Positions 1 to 7,120 are shown, numbered from the stretch's first letter. The stretch: 45,830 nt of DNA from CAZGUH01 sp964529005 (GCA_964529005.1 CAZGUH010000032.1:1-45830), one strand, 5' to 3'. A program made the numbers and translations. The notes: generated by a model not told the origin, from the sequence alone.

Positions 1-48
1 GTCATCGCCACCATCATCCTCTGGCTCCGATGATTCACAGGACACGCC

Positions 49-321
49 CTAGTCGCACGCTCCCGAGCCGCGCATCGTCTCGTAGACGTCGACGGCGGTG
101 TTCGCCTCGGCTCGAGTGAGTTCACCCGACTCGACGAGCTCTTCGGCGCGGTCGCGAGCTCGATCGAGAGGCGTGGACGTCAGGCACCACGACAGGGGGA
201 GTGACGCCATCAACGACACCTCCGACGTGGTCGGCGTGACATCGACATCGTCCCCGGAGTTCCCACCGCACGCGTTCAGCGTGAGCAACCCCGTGACACC
301 CAGAACATATGTTCGCCTCAT
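49..321 (-). CDS. Small predicted lipoprotein
   Basis: A 90-residue protein with a short basic N-terminus (MRRTY), a hydrophobic stretch and a lipobox LNAC around residues 15-18, followed by a Gly/Ser/Asp-rich linker. This predicts a lipoprotein anchored on the outer face of the membrane. The rest is polar and helical (RAEELVESGELTRAEANTAV) with two further cysteines. It starts 18 bases after the stop of the leftward repressor gene, so the two probably share a transcript and it would be expressed in the lysogen. A prophage-encoded surface lipoprotein made during lysogeny suggests superinfection exclusion or another lysogenic-conversion role. That is inference from position only; no family is recognised. 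Confidence 0.7.
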   Translation of the reverse strand: MRRTYVLGVTGLLTLNACGGNSGDDVDVTPTTSEVSLMASLPLSWCLTSTPLDRARDRAEELVESGELTRAEANTAVDVYETMRGSGACD

Positions 322-338
322 GGCTGGCGGGGATCCCC

Positions 339-812
339 TTATCGACGCGTTGAAGGTTGTTTTGTTGGAGCTGCGCGAGTTTCGCGCCGAGGTGGAGGCG
401 AGGCGGTTGACGGCGGAGCGACAGCTGGCGCTGCGAGCTGCTCGTAGGCGTCACCCAGCCGGTGCACCTCCTCGCGCAGCCCTCGGAGCTCGGCGGCGAT
501 GTCGGTCAGAAGCTGCGTGACCTGACCACCCGCGTCACCGCGCGCCCGGTCCCGAACCGCGGCGATATCGGCGGCGTACTCGCCGGGCTCGTAGGCGCCG
601 GCGAGAAGCGCTCGGGTGGGGTCGACGCCGATCCCCGTCAGGGCCTGCACGATCTTGCCGGGCCGTGGCAGCCGCAGGCCTTTCTCGGACTCGAGCCACC
701 ACGACACCGACACACCTGAGCGTCGCGCCGCCTCTGTTCGGTCCATCGATCCGCGGGCCCGTCTGATCTCGGCGCCCACTGCTTGGGCGAGCTCTCGCTC
801 GTCGTCATCCAT
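339..812 (-). CDS. Phage repressor, XRE-type HTH protein
   Basis: The protein begins MDDDERELAQAVGAEIRRAR and carries an XRE-type helix-turn-helix in roughly residues 8-60 (EAARRSGVSVSWWLESEKG is the recognition region). An amphipathic, probably coiled, segment (LLTDIAAELRGLREEVHRL) and a Pro/Ala/Arg-rich tail follow. It is transcribed away from a Cro-like gene and flanks operator-like palindromes, the usual place of the lysogeny repressor. An upstream ATG at 821 is in frame, but the promoter at 848-820 would put the transcript start near 812-814, so I chose the ATG at 812 as a leaderless start. There is no LexA-like peptidase domain, so induction may need an antirepressor or another route. 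Confidence 0.8.
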   Translation of the reverse strand: MDDDERELAQAVGAEIRRARGSMDRTEAARRSGVSVSWWLESEKGLRLPRPGKIVQALTGIGVDPTRALLAGAYEPGEYAADIAAVRDRARGDAGGQVTQLLTDIAAELRGLREEVHRLGDAYEQLAAPAVAPPSTASPPPRRETRAAPTKQPSTRR

Positions 813-848
813 GGAGCGCATCGTCACTGCACAATTGTGCACGGTCAA
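812..848 (-). promoter_or_regulatory. Repressor promoter with operator in its spacer
   Basis: On the minus strand TTGACC (848-843) is followed by exactly 17 bases and GACGAT (825-820), a weak -10 with A at position 2 and T at position 6. The expected start point is at about 812-814, on the ATG of the repressor, implying a leaderless mRNA. The spacer contains the 14-bp perfect palindrome TGCACAATTGTGCA (828-841), so a protein bound there would block the promoter. The positions are read directly; operator function is inferred. Confidence 0.65.
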
Positions 849-870
849 CCTGTTCGGCACGTGCCAACCC

Positions 871-891
871 GTGCAATTGCACGATTGTAGT
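871..891. promoter_or_regulatory. Middle operator-like palindrome
   Basis: GTGCAATTGCAC (871-882) is a perfect 12-bp palindrome. The overlapping TGCACGATTGTAGT (878-891) matches 10 of 14 positions of the palindrome at 828-841. It lies between the two divergent promoters, as the middle operator would in a lambda-like switch. No gene occupies 822-979. Confidence 0.5.
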
Positions 892-931
892 TCGACGTAA
901 TCCCTGGCAGCGGGATTTTTCGTGTTCGTTC

Positions 932-980
932 GTGCACGATGTGTTGACTCGTGCACAATCGTGCACTACTGTGCTCGACG
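932..980 (+). promoter_or_regulatory. Early rightward promoter with operators
   Basis: TTGACT (944-949), a 17-bp spacer and TACTGT (967-972) form a good vegetative-type promoter. The spacer is almost filled by GTGCACAATCGTGCAC (951-966), which has perfect GTGCAC half-sites and one central mismatch. Another half-site, GTGCACGATGTG (932-943), lies just upstream. The start point 7-8 bases after the -10 falls on the GTG at 980, so the early mRNA also appears leaderless. This mirrors the leftward promoter: the same 16-bp operator type in the same place in both spacers. Confidence 0.7.
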
Positions 981-1231
981 TGCCAGCGATCGACCACAGG
1001 AACCTCAGGACGGCGCTCGACCGGGCACCCATGACGCCTCAGCAGCTCGTGGAGCGCCTTCGGGAGATGGGCCACGCGGTCTCGCACGACTACGTGCTCA
1101 ACATCCTCAACGGACACCGCAAGCTGAAGCGGAACGCCGTTCTCCGACACGCCATCGCGAAAGCGCTTGGCGTCCCCGTCCATTGGATCGAGGCCGAGCG
1201 GCCCGACCCCGAGCAAGCGACAGCGGTCTGA
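980..1231 (+). CDS. Cro-like XRE-type HTH protein
   Basis: An 83-residue helix-turn-helix protein (TPQQLVERLREMGHAVSHDY, then NILNGHRKLKRNAVLRHAIA and ALGVPVHWIEAE), typical of XRE/Cro-type regulators. It is the first gene of the rightward early run, opposite the repressor, the position of Cro. The reading frame is open back to 932, but the upstream part runs through promoter and operators. The GTG at 980 coincides with the predicted transcript start, so I chose it. It probably binds the GTGCAC operators to turn down the repressor. The family call is secure; the Cro role rests on position. Confidence 0.75.
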   Translation: MPAIDHRNLRTALDRAPMTPQQLVERLREMGHAVSHDYVLNILNGHRKLKRNAVLRHAIAKALGVPVHWIEAERPDPEQATAV

Positions 1232-1428
1232 TGGACCTGCCCCGCATCCTCACCGTCAGCGAGGTCGCCGAACACCTCCGCTGCCACCCGTCGACCGTCT
1301 ACCGGATGATCGACGCCGGCGAGCTCGCCGCCATCCACGTCGGCGTCGGCAAGACCAAGAACGGCGTCCGCGTCACCGAGACAGCCCTCGCCCGGTTCCT
1401 CGCCGGCCACACCGAGGCGGTCGCCTGA
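1231..1428 (+). CDS. Excisionase-like HTH_17 DNA-binding protein
   Basis: A 65-residue protein with the compact winged-helix form of the excisionase/MerR-like HTH_17 family: ILTVSEVAEHLRCHPSTVYR followed by MIDAGELAAIHVG and a basic wing ending TETALARFLAGH. Such proteins bend DNA as recombination directionality factors or act as regulators. Its ATG overlaps the stop of the Cro-like gene by one base, so they are cotranscribed. Sitting second in the early operon of a prophage, Xis is the natural first guess, but no integrase is in the window to pair it with. A small transcription regulator is the alternative. Confidence 0.7.
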   Translation: MDLPRILTVSEVAEHLRCHPSTVYRMIDAGELAAIHVGVGKTKNGVRVTETALARFLAGHTEAVA

Positions 1429-1553
1429 TGGTCGGCGTTGGCATCGCCATCCTCATCGCGTTCTGCGCGCTGGTCATCGCGCTCGGCGGCCTGCTCGTGC
1501 TCGAGCACTGGAACCCGACCGACGAGCCCGTCCCGGGGGAGTGGCCGTGGTGA
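1428..1553 (+). CDS. Small single-pass membrane protein
   Basis: A 41-residue protein consisting of a hydrophobic helix (residues about 3-25, VGIAILIAFCALVIALGGLL) and a short acidic, Trp-containing tail (PGEWPW). The ATG overlaps the previous stop by one base. The coupling and clean membrane helix argue that it is real despite its size. The function is unknown. Confidence 0.55.
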   Translation: MVGVGIAILIAFCALVIALGGLLVLEHWNPTDEPVPGEWPW

Positions 1554-1768
1554 TCCACCCCGCTCCGATCCCCGTCGACGAGCCGCCGTTCTACGACCAA
1601 GGCATCGACGGCGACGTCGTGCTCCGCAACGTCGAAGCCCGCGCCGCCCTCGGCTTCCTCCAACGCCTCCACCGCCAAGGCGTGGAAGAGCGCGTCGTGC
1701 TCGACGACCTGATCTCCAACATCACCCGCCAGTTGAACGGAGCCCGCTATGCCCGAAGCTCGTCGTGA
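1550..1768 (+). CDS. Small early protein, unknown
   Basis: A 72-residue protein with an acidic Pro-rich N-terminus (PAPIPVDEPPFYDQGIDGDV) and a helical C-terminal half (EARAALGFLQRLHRQGVEE). I chose the GTG at 1550, which makes a GTGA overlap with the preceding stop and lies 8 bases after GGGGGAG (1535-1541). In-frame GTGs at 1541 and 1547 are alternatives. Its last 20 bases overlap the start of the nuclease gene, implying translational coupling. No family recognised. Confidence 0.55.
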   Translation: MIHPAPIPVDEPPFYDQGIDGDVVLRNVEARAALGFLQRLHRQGVEERVVLDDLISNITRQLNGARYARSSS

Positions 1769-3332
1769 CCGCTGGGGCCGCTACTTCGTGGTCCCGCCCG
1801 AGGGCGGCAAGCCCATCGGTTACACCCGCGCCACCACCGTGGCCAAGAGCCTCGACGACGGCGGCGGACTCATCCCCTGGAAGGCGACCCTCGCCGTCAC
1901 CGGCCTGCTCCGCCGGCCCGGTTTGCGCGGCCGGTTCGAGGCGCTGTTGTCCCAGCACCCCGAAGCGGGTCCGTGGTACGGCTCGGCCGAGAGCAAGGCG
2001 GCCTCGAAGAAGCTGATCGAGGAATGCGCCGAGGCCGGCGGCTCGAGCGACCGCGCCGACGTCGGCACCGCGCTGCACGCCATGGTCGAGCAGATCAACA
2101 CCGGCGTCGTGCCGCTCGTGTCGCAGGAGTCGACCCGCGCCGATCTCGACGCCTACCGCCGCACGATCGATGCCGCAGGCATCACCTTCGACCCGTCGCT
2201 GATCGAGGCCATGGTCGTGCTCGACCACTACCAGGTCGCCGGCACCGCCGACATCGGTCATGCCGTCGTGCCAGGCGTCGGCCCCGTGATCGCAGACCTC
2301 AAGACCGGGACCGACCTGAAGTACTCGTGGCAGGCGATCTCGGTGCAGCTCGCCGAGTACGTCAACGGCGACAACATCTACCGCCAGGGCGAGGCCGCCG
2401 ACGGCTCCCAGGACCGCCGCGAGCCCATGCCGCCGATCTCCAAGGAGCTCGGCCTTGTCATCCACCTACCCGCCGGCGAAGCACGATGCGACCTCTACCT
2501 GGTCGACCTCGTCGCCGGCTGGGAGGCGTTCCAGCACTCCATGTGGGCCCGCGCCTGGCGCACCCGCAAGGACCTCGCCCGCCCGCTCGAGATCGCGGCG
2601 ACGGCTCCCGCCTCCGTCGCCGTGCCGCAGTCGGGGCCGGTTCCGCCGCCGGCCCCGACTGCCCCGCCCCCGCTCGACGACTTCGACACCCCGCCCTCCG
2701 CTCTGCCACCTGCGCTGCCCGCCCAGCGTCCAGGCGCCCACGCTGACGCGCCGGCGCAGGTGGCATCGGTCCTATCCGATTTCGACACCCCGCCAGTCTC
2801 GGCGGCGGCCCCCGCCACCGCCGCCGTCCGGCCGGAGCCTGAACCGCCGCAGGCTCCGGCCACCCCCTCGACTCCCACGCCGCGGGCCCAGCGCGACGCG
2901 ATGCCCAAGCGCCCCGCCGAAGGCGACCCCACCGACCCCGAGGACTTCAACGCGCTGCAACGCCGCTACGAGCAGCTCGTCGGCGCGCCGCTCGACTGGG
3001 TGACCCGGATCATGAAGGAAGCCTTCGCGGCCGGTGTCAGCTTCCACGCGAAGGAAGCCAAGACGGCCCGGCGATTCGAGATCATCCGCGGGCTCATCAT
3101 GCTGGCCGAGAACGACGGCGCCGACGACGAGGTGATGCGGGCGCTCGCGGCGCTCGCGCTCGGCTCCGACGCTCCGCTGTTCCCGGCCATCACCGCCGGC
3201 CACGCCGTCGGCGCGCTCGACGTCACCGCGGCCAAAGCGTTCAGCGGCCACGTCGAAGACCTCGTCGCCAACCGGCTGCGCGGTTTCGTCGGCGCCGACG
3301 AGCTCTTCCGTCTCCAGCCCGCATTCTCCTGA
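1749..3332 (+). CDS. RecB/Cas4-like PD-(D/E)XK exonuclease
   Basis: The N-terminal 280 residues look like a RecB/Cas4-type nuclease: GTALH (107-111), the metal site in AGTADIG (D168), IADLKTG (D183-x-K185) and the downstream QLAEY (Q200 to Y204). Such enzymes resect double-stranded ends for phage recombination or replication. A long Pro/Ala linker (about 295-385) joins this to a second, helical domain (about 390-527). The linker holds two copies of the acidic motif DDFDTPP/SDFDTPP some 40 residues apart, possibly docking sites for a partner such as the SSB-like protein encoded next. Compared with phage exonucleases of 250-350 residues, the C-terminal half is an extra domain of unknown role. 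The start ATG at 1749 overlaps the previous gene. Confidence 0.75.
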   Translation: MPEARRDRWGRYFVVPPEGGKPIGYTRATTVAKSLDDGGGLIPWKATLAVTGLLRRPGLRGRFEALLSQHPEAGPWYGSAESKAASKKLIEECAEAGGSSDRADVGTALHAMVEQINTGVVPLVSQESTRADLDAYRRTIDAAGITFDPSLIEAMVVLDHYQVAGTADIGHAVVPGVGPVIADLKTGTDLKYSWQAISVQLAEYVNGDNIYRQGEAADGSQDRREPMPPISKELGLVIHLPAGEARCDLYLVDLVAGWEAFQHSMWARAWRTRKDLARPLEIAATAPASVAVPQSGPVPPPAPTAPPPLDDFDTPPSALPPALPAQRPGAHADAPAQVASVLSDFDTPPVSAAAPATAAVRPEPEPPQAPATPSTPTPRAQRDAMPKRPAEGDPTDPEDFNALQRRYEQLVGAPLDWVTRIMKEAFAAGVSFHAKEAKTARRFEIIRGLIMLAENDGADDEVMRALAALALGSDAPLFPAITAGHAVGALDVTAAKAFSGHVEDLVANRLRGFVGADELFRLQPAFS

Positions 3333-3373
3333 CCCACCAACCACCCAATCACGGGACCACGAAAGGGAACATC

Positions 3374-3958
3374 ATGAGCAACGAAGAGGACATCCCCCTC
3401 GGCGGCGGCGGCCGGCAGGGCCCGCCCAGCATCAAGCTGCGCAACCAAGGCGATTACGTCGACGTCGCGATCGTCAACGAGGAGAAAGTGCCGGCGTACG
3501 TGTACGGCACGCGCGAGGTCGCGAAGAAGCCTGACGGCACGTCCAAGACCCAGGACCGCCTCACCGTCGTCGTGATCGGCGGCACGGGCGTCGTCACCGA
3601 CGGCGAAGCCGACCGCCAGGTCGTGCCCGGCGAGGTGTGCACGATCTACGTCGAGGGCCAGAACCGCTGGGACCCCGACCTCGACAAGACCCGCGAGGTC
3701 GGCGCGCCGAAGAGCTACGGCGGCGCGAAGGACGACCTCGGCCGCCAGATCGTCGTCGGCGACCGGATCCGCTGGGTCCACTCCGGCGAGCTCCAGGGCA
3801 AGGGCGCGCAGCCGCGCAAACTGCGGCTCTTCCAGATCCGCCCCGCGAACGACGAGGCGCTCAAGGCGCGCTGCAAGCAGCTCCACCGCGAGCTCAACGA
3901 CGTGCCGCTCGGCGGCGGCGCCGTCCGCCAGCCCGAGCCCGAGCTCGAGCCGTTCTGA
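3374..3958 (+). CDS. Putative phage single-stranded DNA-binding protein
   Basis: A 194-residue protein with a good ribosome site (AAAGGGA at 3361-3367) before its ATG. The middle is beta-rich (AIVNEEKVPAYVYGTREVAK, DRLTVVVIGGTGVV, VCTIYVEGQNRW), which suits an OB-like fold. The C-terminus is acidic and ends in Phe (EPELEPF), like the partner-binding tip of SSB. The motif D(I/V)PLGGG occurs near both ends. It follows the exonuclease gene, where phage recombination modules commonly carry an SSB or annealing protein. I cannot show sequence-level homology, so SSB is an inference from form and neighbourhood. Confidence 0.5.
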   Translation: MSNEEDIPLGGGGRQGPPSIKLRNQGDYVDVAIVNEEKVPAYVYGTREVAKKPDGTSKTQDRLTVVVIGGTGVVTDGEADRQVVPGEVCTIYVEGQNRWDPDLDKTREVGAPKSYGGAKDDLGRQIVVGDRIRWVHSGELQGKGAQPRKLRLFQIRPANDEALKARCKQLHRELNDVPLGGGAVRQPEPELEPF

Positions 3959-4037
3959 CCGCCCGGCACGGCGCCGATTCGTCGGCGTCGTGACCGCAGG
4001 CATCCCCGGCAGGTTCGCCGTCCGACCGTCCACGGAC

Positions 4038-4058
4038 GCCCTCGTTCGACTCGAGGGC
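4038..4058 (+). promoter_or_regulatory. Hairpin in the 3959-4086 gap
   Basis: GCCCTCG, a 7-base loop and CGAGGGC form a perfect 7-bp stem in the only sizeable gap of the early operon. There is no T run, so it could be an mRNA stability or processing element or a weak pause site. The ribosome site ACGGAGG (4075-4081) for the next gene follows. I see no gene in 3959-4086. Confidence 0.35.
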
Positions 4059-4086
4059 GGGGAGCTCCCTCATCACGGAGGCGCCC

Positions 4087-4275
4087 ATGGCATCCACTCG
4101 TCGCGATCCGTTCTGTGTCTGCGGCTACCGCAAGACAGGGCACACCGCCCCCGGCGGCAAACCACCCGTCGAAACACACTGCACCGGCTTCATCCGCTCC
4201 GACACGTTCAACGCCAAGGTGTTCGACGTCGACCCGGAAGCGGTCGACCGGCCGCAGCTCGAGCTCGTCCAATGA
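4087..4275 (+). CDS. Small Cys/His protein, possible zinc-binding
   Basis: A 62-residue protein with CVCGYRKTGH and THC near residues 10-32, a possible zinc-binding set, and an acidic C-terminus. The Shine-Dalgarno ACGGAGG lies 5 bases upstream of the ATG. The stop overlaps the next gene by ATGA. Small Cys-rich proteins are frequent in actinophage early operons. The function is unknown. Confidence 0.6.
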   Translation: MASTRRDPFCVCGYRKTGHTAPGGKPPVETHCTGFIRSDTFNAKVFDVDPEAVDRPQLELVQ

Positions 4276-4802
4276 GCGCGCTCGTCTCGATCATCGGCGC
4301 GCTGCGGGCCGAGCTCGCCGACACCACCGAACGCCGCGACATCGCCGAGGCCGACACCGGACGGCTCGAAGCGGCGATCGGTCTCCTCGAGCAGATCGGC
4401 CAGCCGCCCACCGCTTGGACCGCCGCGCGGAATACCGCACGCCCCGCCGAGCCGGCGCCGAAGCCAGAGGCCGGGAAGTTCGCCGAACGCACCCGCGCCC
4501 AGACCGCACGCGACGAGAAGAACGCCAACCACAGCCGGGTCGCCAAATGGGACTACGAGGAGGTCGCCCGCGTCGCGATCGCCGCGCGCGACGCCGGGCG
4601 ATCCATGGCCAAAGCCGTCGCCGAAGCGTTCGGCGTGTCGAGCTCCATCGCCAGCGCCGCCATCGGCAACGCCCGAAACCGCGGCTTCATCCCCGCTGTC
4701 GACAAGACGCGCACCAAGGCGGCGCCCGAGCGGCCGCAGCCGTGGACCGCCGACGACGCCCGCACCGCCCTCGAACAGATCGGCGACGCCAGCGATGACT
4801 GA
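4272..4802 (+). CDS. Coiled-coil plus HTH-like protein
   Basis: A 176-residue protein. Residues 1-45 form a likely coiled coil (LRAELADTTERRDIAEADTG), then comes a polar Pro-rich linker, then a helix-turn-helix-like segment (VAIAARDAGRSMAKAVAEAF, GVSSSIASAAIGNARNRGF). This arrangement suggests a dimeric DNA-binding regulator. The start ATG at 4272 makes an ATGA overlap with the previous gene, although the frame is open further upstream. The gene ends 8 bases into the WhiB-like gene. I do not recognise a named family. Confidence 0.55.
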   Translation: MSALVSIIGALRAELADTTERRDIAEADTGRLEAAIGLLEQIGQPPTAWTAARNTARPAEPAPKPEAGKFAERTRAQTARDEKNANHSRVAKWDYEEVARVAIAARDAGRSMAKAVAEAFGVSSSIASAAIGNARNRGFIPAVDKTRTKAAPERPQPWTADDARTALEQIGDASDD

Positions 4803-5220
4803 CTGGCGCGCGCTCATGGAGCGCCCGGCGTGGATGGCCGACGCCAACTGCGCCGGCGTCGACCCCGAGCTTTTCTTCCCATCCCGAGGCGACACACCGA
4901 CCCTGCGCGCCGCCAAACAGGTGTGCCGCGCGTGTGATGTCCAGGCCGAATGCCTCGCCTACGCGCTCAACAACGGTGAGCACTTCGGCGTCTGGGGCGG
5001 TCTCTCGGAGAAGCAACGCCGCGCTGTCCGCCGCAGCCGCGCCAACAACGACCGCGGCCCGGTCCCCGCCATCGTCCGGCCACCGATCGACCACGGCACC
5101 ACCGCCGGCTACGCCGCCCATCGCAACCGCGGCGAAGAGGCCTGCGCCAGCTGCAAATGGGCGCACGCCCAGGACCAGCACTACACCCGGCCGTCACGCG
5201 CTCGGAGCGCCGCGTCGTGA
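4795..5220 (+). CDS. WhiB-like iron-sulfur regulator with C-terminal extension
   Basis: A WhiB-like (Wbl) protein: cluster ligands C19, C44, C47 and C53 (CRACDVQAEC) followed by the GVWGG turn at 65-69 and a basic helix. Wbl proteins bind a 4Fe-4S cluster and usually act with the principal sigma factor; they are confined to actinobacteria and their phages. At 141 residues it is longer than a minimal Wbl. The extra C-terminal domain (about 98-135) has HGTTAGYAAHR and CASC (C117, C120), possibly a second metal site. It lies directly upstream of a second Wbl gene with a GTGA overlap. Phage Wbl proteins have been reported to antagonise host Wbl regulators; that role here is inferred. Confidence 0.85.
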   Translation: MTDWRALMERPAWMADANCAGVDPELFFPSRGDTPTLRAAKQVCRACDVQAECLAYALNNGEHFGVWGGLSEKQRRAVRRSRANNDRGPVPAIVRPPIDHGTTAGYAAHRNRGEEACASCKWAHAQDQHYTRPSRARSAAS

Positions 5221-5480
5221 ACGCGCTCGTCGAGATCATCCGCCGGGCCCGCCCCGCATGGTGGGAGCAGGCCGCATGCCGCACCCCTCGCGCCCGGGCG
5301 CTCGTCGACGCCGGCCGCGCCGACTTCTTCCCCGAACGCGGCCGCTCCGCCGGGCTCGCCCGCGACATCTGCGCCACCTGCGACGTCGCCGACCACTGCC
5401 TCGCGGAGGCCGGCCGGTGGGAGCGCTCGATCCGGGGCGGGCTCACCCAAGCCGAACGCCGACGCCTCGAGGCGCGCTGA
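5217..5480 (+). CDS. Second WhiB-like iron-sulfur regulator
   Basis: An 87-residue Wbl with ligands C21, C52, C55 and C61 (CATCDVADHC). The usual GVWGGL turn is changed to SIRGGL (71-76), which removes the conserved Trp. That residue contacts sigma region 4 in studied Wbl proteins, so the change may alter partner choice. The GTG start overlaps the stop of the first Wbl gene by four bases. The two differ in length and sequence, so this is not a recent duplication. Heterodimerisation or division of labour between the two is possible but untested. Confidence 0.82.
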   Translation: MNALVEIIRRARPAWWEQAACRTPRARALVDAGRADFFPERGRSAGLARDICATCDVADHCLAEAGRWERSIRGGLTQAERRRLEAR

Positions 5481-5671
5481 TGGCCAGCCTGCGCGAACGC
5501 TGGGAAGCCTGGGCGCCGCTCGCCGGCATGCGCTGCTCCTGCCCACCCGGATGCACCGTCGGCAACACCTGGGGCGACGGACCCCGCGCCTGCGACCCGA
5601 ACTGCGAACCCTGCCGGCTGATGGCCGGCAAGCCGTACTGCAAACCCCCGAACGCAAAGGACGGAACGTGA
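5480..5671 (+). CDS. Small cysteine-rich protein
   Basis: A 63-residue protein with seven cysteines (residues 19, 21, 25, 38, 42, 45, 54) in CSCPPGC and CDPNCEPC clusters, suggesting one or two zinc or iron-sulfur sites. The ATG overlaps the stop of the second Wbl gene by one base. It may act with the Wbl proteins, but that is inference from coupling only. Confidence 0.6.
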   Translation: MASLRERWEAWAPLAGMRCSCPPGCTVGNTWGDGPRACDPNCEPCRLMAGKPYCKPPNAKDGT

Positions 5672-5976
5672 CCATGGACCTCAACCCCGCCCTCCGGGCG
5701 ATCCACGTCCCCGACGAGATCCGCGCCTGGCGTCGCTCGGTCTACGAAGCCTGCGACACCCGCGGCGTGCCGGTGTGGATCCACATTCACCCCGAGGACG
5801 AACCCGACACCTACACGTACAGCTGGGGCATCGCCGCCTATCTCGGCCGCGAGATCACCCCGGCTGAGCACCGGCTGTTCCACGAGGCACTCGTCGCCGT
5901 CGACGCACAGCGCCCGCGCAACCTCCGGCCATCGCCGGCGCTCGCAGCACTGCTCCTCGCCGGACACGACTCGTGA
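5668..5976 (+). CDS. Early protein of unknown function
   Basis: A 102-residue mixed alpha/beta protein (ALRAIHVPDEIRAWRRSVYE, VPVWIHIHPEDEPDTYTYSW). I chose the GTG at 5668, which overlaps the previous stop by GTGA and lies 7 bases after AAAGG (5656-5660). The ATG at 5674 is the alternative. It is coupled to the VRR-NUC gene by a further four-base overlap. No family recognised. Confidence 0.6.
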   Translation: MTMDLNPALRAIHVPDEIRAWRRSVYEACDTRGVPVWIHIHPEDEPDTYTYSWGIAAYLGREITPAEHRLFHEALVAVDAQRPRNLRPSPALAALLLAGHDS

Positions 5977-6416
5977 GCGAGCTCGTGGACCGCGTCCGAC
6001 GCAACATCGAGCGGCTGGACATGCCGACAGGCACCGACGACCCCGGGCTGCTCGCGCTCGGAGCAAAGCCGCTCGCCCCACATCGCGCCTCGGAAGCCGA
6101 GTGTCAGGCGACGATCGTGCAGGCCGCCCGACTCTCCGGCTGGCTCGTCCACGCCGAACGCCCCGCCGCCACCGGCCGCGGCTACCGCACCCCGATTCAA
6201 GGCACACCCGGCTTCCCCGACCTGGTCCTCGTCCACCCACGCAGCAACGTCGTCCTCTTCGTCGAGCTCAAACGCCGGCCCAACAGCGTCGAGCCCGCAC
6301 AGCAGACGTGGATCGACGCGCTCAACGCCGCGCACGTCGAAGCGCACGTCGTGTGGGTGCCCGAAGGCCTCGACGCGTTCTGCGGCTACCTCGCCCGGGC
6401 AGGCATCGATGGCTGA
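5973..6416 (+). CDS. VRR-NUC domain nuclease
   Basis: A 147-residue protein with the VRR-NUC fold of the PD-(D/E)XK superfamily: SEAECQATIVQAARLSGW, GTPGFPDLVLVHP with catalytic D, then VVLFVELKRRPN (E-x-K) and the downstream AQQTWIDAL helix. Stand-alone phage VRR-NUC proteins act on branched DNA, plausibly resolving Holliday junctions or trimming replication forks before packaging. It lies between regulators and replication genes. The family call is strong; the exact substrate is not visible. Confidence 0.85.
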   Translation: MSELVDRVRRNIERLDMPTGTDDPGLLALGAKPLAPHRASEAECQATIVQAARLSGWLVHAERPAATGRGYRTPIQGTPGFPDLVLVHPRSNVVLFVELKRRPNSVEPAQQTWIDALNAAHVEAHVVWVPEGLDAFCGYLARAGIDG

Positions 6417-6630
6417 CCTCCACCCGTCCATCCCCGACGACGACACGTGGCGCATCCTCCCGTTCGACGAGCACACCATCACCACCGTCGAGCGCCCCGT
6501 GTTCCTGCTCTACGGCCGCACCCTCGTCGCCGTCTGCACCGATGTCGAGATCGCGAAGCGGATCGGCGACCTCGTCGAGTCCCACGGCCTCACTGTCGTC
6601 CCCGACACCCCGGAAGGAATCACCCTATGA
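6409..6630 (+). CDS. Small early protein, unknown
   Basis: A 73-residue acidic protein (HTITTVERPVFLLYGRTLVA, VEIAKRIGDLVESHG) with a beta-strand-like middle and a C-terminal helix. The start overlaps the VRR-NUC gene by 8 bases and the end overlaps the cupin gene by ATGA. No family recognised. Confidence 0.55.
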   Translation: MADLHPSIPDDDTWRILPFDEHTITTVERPVFLLYGRTLVAVCTDVEIAKRIGDLVESHGLTVVPDTPEGITL

Positions 6631-7112
6631 ACAAGAGCGGCCGCTGGGCGGTCTGGAAGCGCATGACGCTGCGCCGCGGCGACGGTGTCGTCTACATGGC
6701 TCGACGTCGCATCGTGCAGACGCCATGGTTCGCGCTTTACCTCCACCGGTTCGACGCCCCCGACCCTGGTGTCGACCTCCATGACCATCCGTGGTGGTTC
6801 ACGTCGATCGTGCTGCGTGGCGGCTACGTCGAAGAGATCGCACCATCCCGAGATGCGCCGATGCTCGCACGGGTCGCGGAGATGTTCCCGAGGAGCGCGC
6901 AACGCGGCGTCGAGCGGCGCTGGGTCGCGGGCACGGCGCACACGTTGCCCATGACGCATTGCCATCGCATTACCTGCCTTCTACGCGTGCCCACGTGGAC
7001 GCTCGTCATCGTTGGCCCGCGGCGACGCGGGTGGGGCTTCTACGAGTCGTCCGGCTTCGTCGATTCCGTCCCGTACTCGACCCTGCGGCGAGATCTCGCC
7101 GTCGACTCCTGA
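6627..7112 (+). CDS. Cupin-fold protein
   Basis: A 161-residue protein with a cupin-like metal motif: VDLHDHPWWFTSIVLRGGY (H-x-H and Gly) and a later H-x-H-like AHTLPMTHCHRIT, on beta-strand-rich sequence. GGAAGGA (6612-6618) precedes the ATG. Cupins bind a metal and catalyse isomerase, oxygenase or sugar-modifying reactions, or only bind ligands. It may act in the host or with the sugar genes at 18-22 kb, but that link is speculative. The gap before parB is 8 bases. Confidence 0.65.
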   Translation: MNKSGRWAVWKRMTLRRGDGVVYMARRRIVQTPWFALYLHRFDAPDPGVDLHDHPWWFTSIVLRGGYVEEIAPSRDAPMLARVAEMFPRSAQRGVERRWVAGTAHTLPMTHCHRITCLLRVPTWTLVIVGPRRRGWGFYESSGFVDSVPYSTLRRDLAVDS

Positions 7113-7120
7113 GGAGGATC

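Noticed and set aside
1..48. attL or integrase at the left edge
   Set aside because: No tRNA-like sequence or recombinase motif is visible; they must be outside the window.
6791..7120. N-terminal extension of the ParB-like gene
   Set aside because: It overlaps the cupin gene in another frame and is Arg-rich shadow sequence; the ATG at 7121 has GAGGAGG.
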